Under the pieces are notes generated by a model. That model had not been told where the DNA came from, did not search any database, and was given only the letters and a program-made list of their open reading frames with translations. Positions 63,727-64,000 of a DNA stretch of 64,000 bases are shown here, piece after piece. Position numbers and translations under genes: made by a program. Every line of letters starts with the position of its first letter. Position 1 is the first letter of the stretch. This stretch comes from Echinostoma caproni (Eukaryota > Platyhelminthes > Trematoda > Plagiorchiida > Echinostomatidae), in contig UZAN01039604.1 of NCBI GenBank assembly GCA_900618425.1, forward strand, positions 5,467-69,466, in the 5' to 3' direction.

Positions 63727-64000
63727 NNNNNNNNNNNNNNNNNNNNNNNNNNNNNNNNNNNNNNNNNNNNNNNNNNNNNNNNNNNNNNNNNNNNNNNNNN
63801 NNNNNNNNNNNNNNNNNNNNNNNNNNNNNNNNNNNNNNNNNNNNNNNNNNNNNNNNNNNNNNNNNNNNNNNNNNNNNNNNNNNNNNNNNNNNNNNNNNNN
63901 NNNNNNNNNNNNNNNNNNNNNNNNNNNNNNNNNNNNNNNNNNNNNNNNNNNNNNNNNNNNNNNNNNNNNNNNNNNNNNNNNNNNNNNNNNNNNNNNNNNN
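63727..64000. other. Assembly gap
   Basis: Continuous run of N to the end of the window; the true gap length is unknown. Confidence 0.99.

Noticed and set aside
1..64000. CRISPR arrays, rRNA, bacterial operons, prophage or viral genes
   Set aside because: No regularly spaced direct repeats, no rRNA-like blocks, no ribosome-binding-site-led gene runs, and no viral protein signatures seen on either strand.

Overview
The window looks like non-coding chromosomal DNA from a metazoan, and a flatworm (digenean) is my best guess. There are no operons, ribosome binding sites, dense genes or long uninterrupted reading frames. Instead there is moderately AT-rich sequence full of short chance reading frames, microsatellites and decayed transposable elements: CR1/L2-like and RTE-like LINEs, a Penelope-like element with a GIY-YIG endonuclease, mariner-like transposases and tRNA-derived SINE-like repeats. 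This mixture is common in flatworms but not exclusive to them, so the taxon is inference. The window ends in an assembly gap (63727-64000) and has eight isolated N positions. No host protein-coding gene could be supported. The window may be intergenic or lie inside a large intron.

Layout: 2.8-3.1 kb holds the C-terminal end of a Penelope-like element (minus strand). 9.2-9.8 kb holds CG-repeat and G-run sequence. 10.4-10.9 kb holds a rearranged copy (C) of a repeat family described below. 12.5-13.5 kb holds two fragments of SINE family S1. 15.4, 22.0 and 24.7-25.1 kb hold copies of a second tRNA-like repeat, S2. 18.9-20.5 kb is copy A of the unclassified family. 23.4-24.1 kb is a GC-rich, triplet-rich stretch. 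26.5-27.9 kb is a mariner-like transposase fossil abutting a CR1-like reverse transcriptase fragment. 30.1 kb is a third tRNA-like unit. 32.3-33.1 kb is copy D. 35.1-36.2 kb holds two LINE fragments. 37.4 kb is the best S1 SINE. 41.3-42.5 kb is the 3' half of a CR1/L2-like LINE with its terminal microsatellite. 44.9 kb is another S1 copy. 46.2-48.0 kb is copy B. 51-51.9 kb is another LINE reverse transcriptase. 52.6 kb is a 21-bp minisatellite. 60.6-60.9 kb is an internally deleted mariner copy.

The most interesting object is the repeat family with copies A, B, C and D. Copies A and B are collinear over about 1.6 kb in opposite orientations 27 kb apart. They match in translated blocks that share a start codon and stop positions, and contain a 45-bp block with only two differences. 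Their core is bounded by inverted ATACAGGTGTTG-type ends flanked by TA. I do not recognise its protein products. All element calls come from reading translations and comparing segments by eye; no database search was possible.
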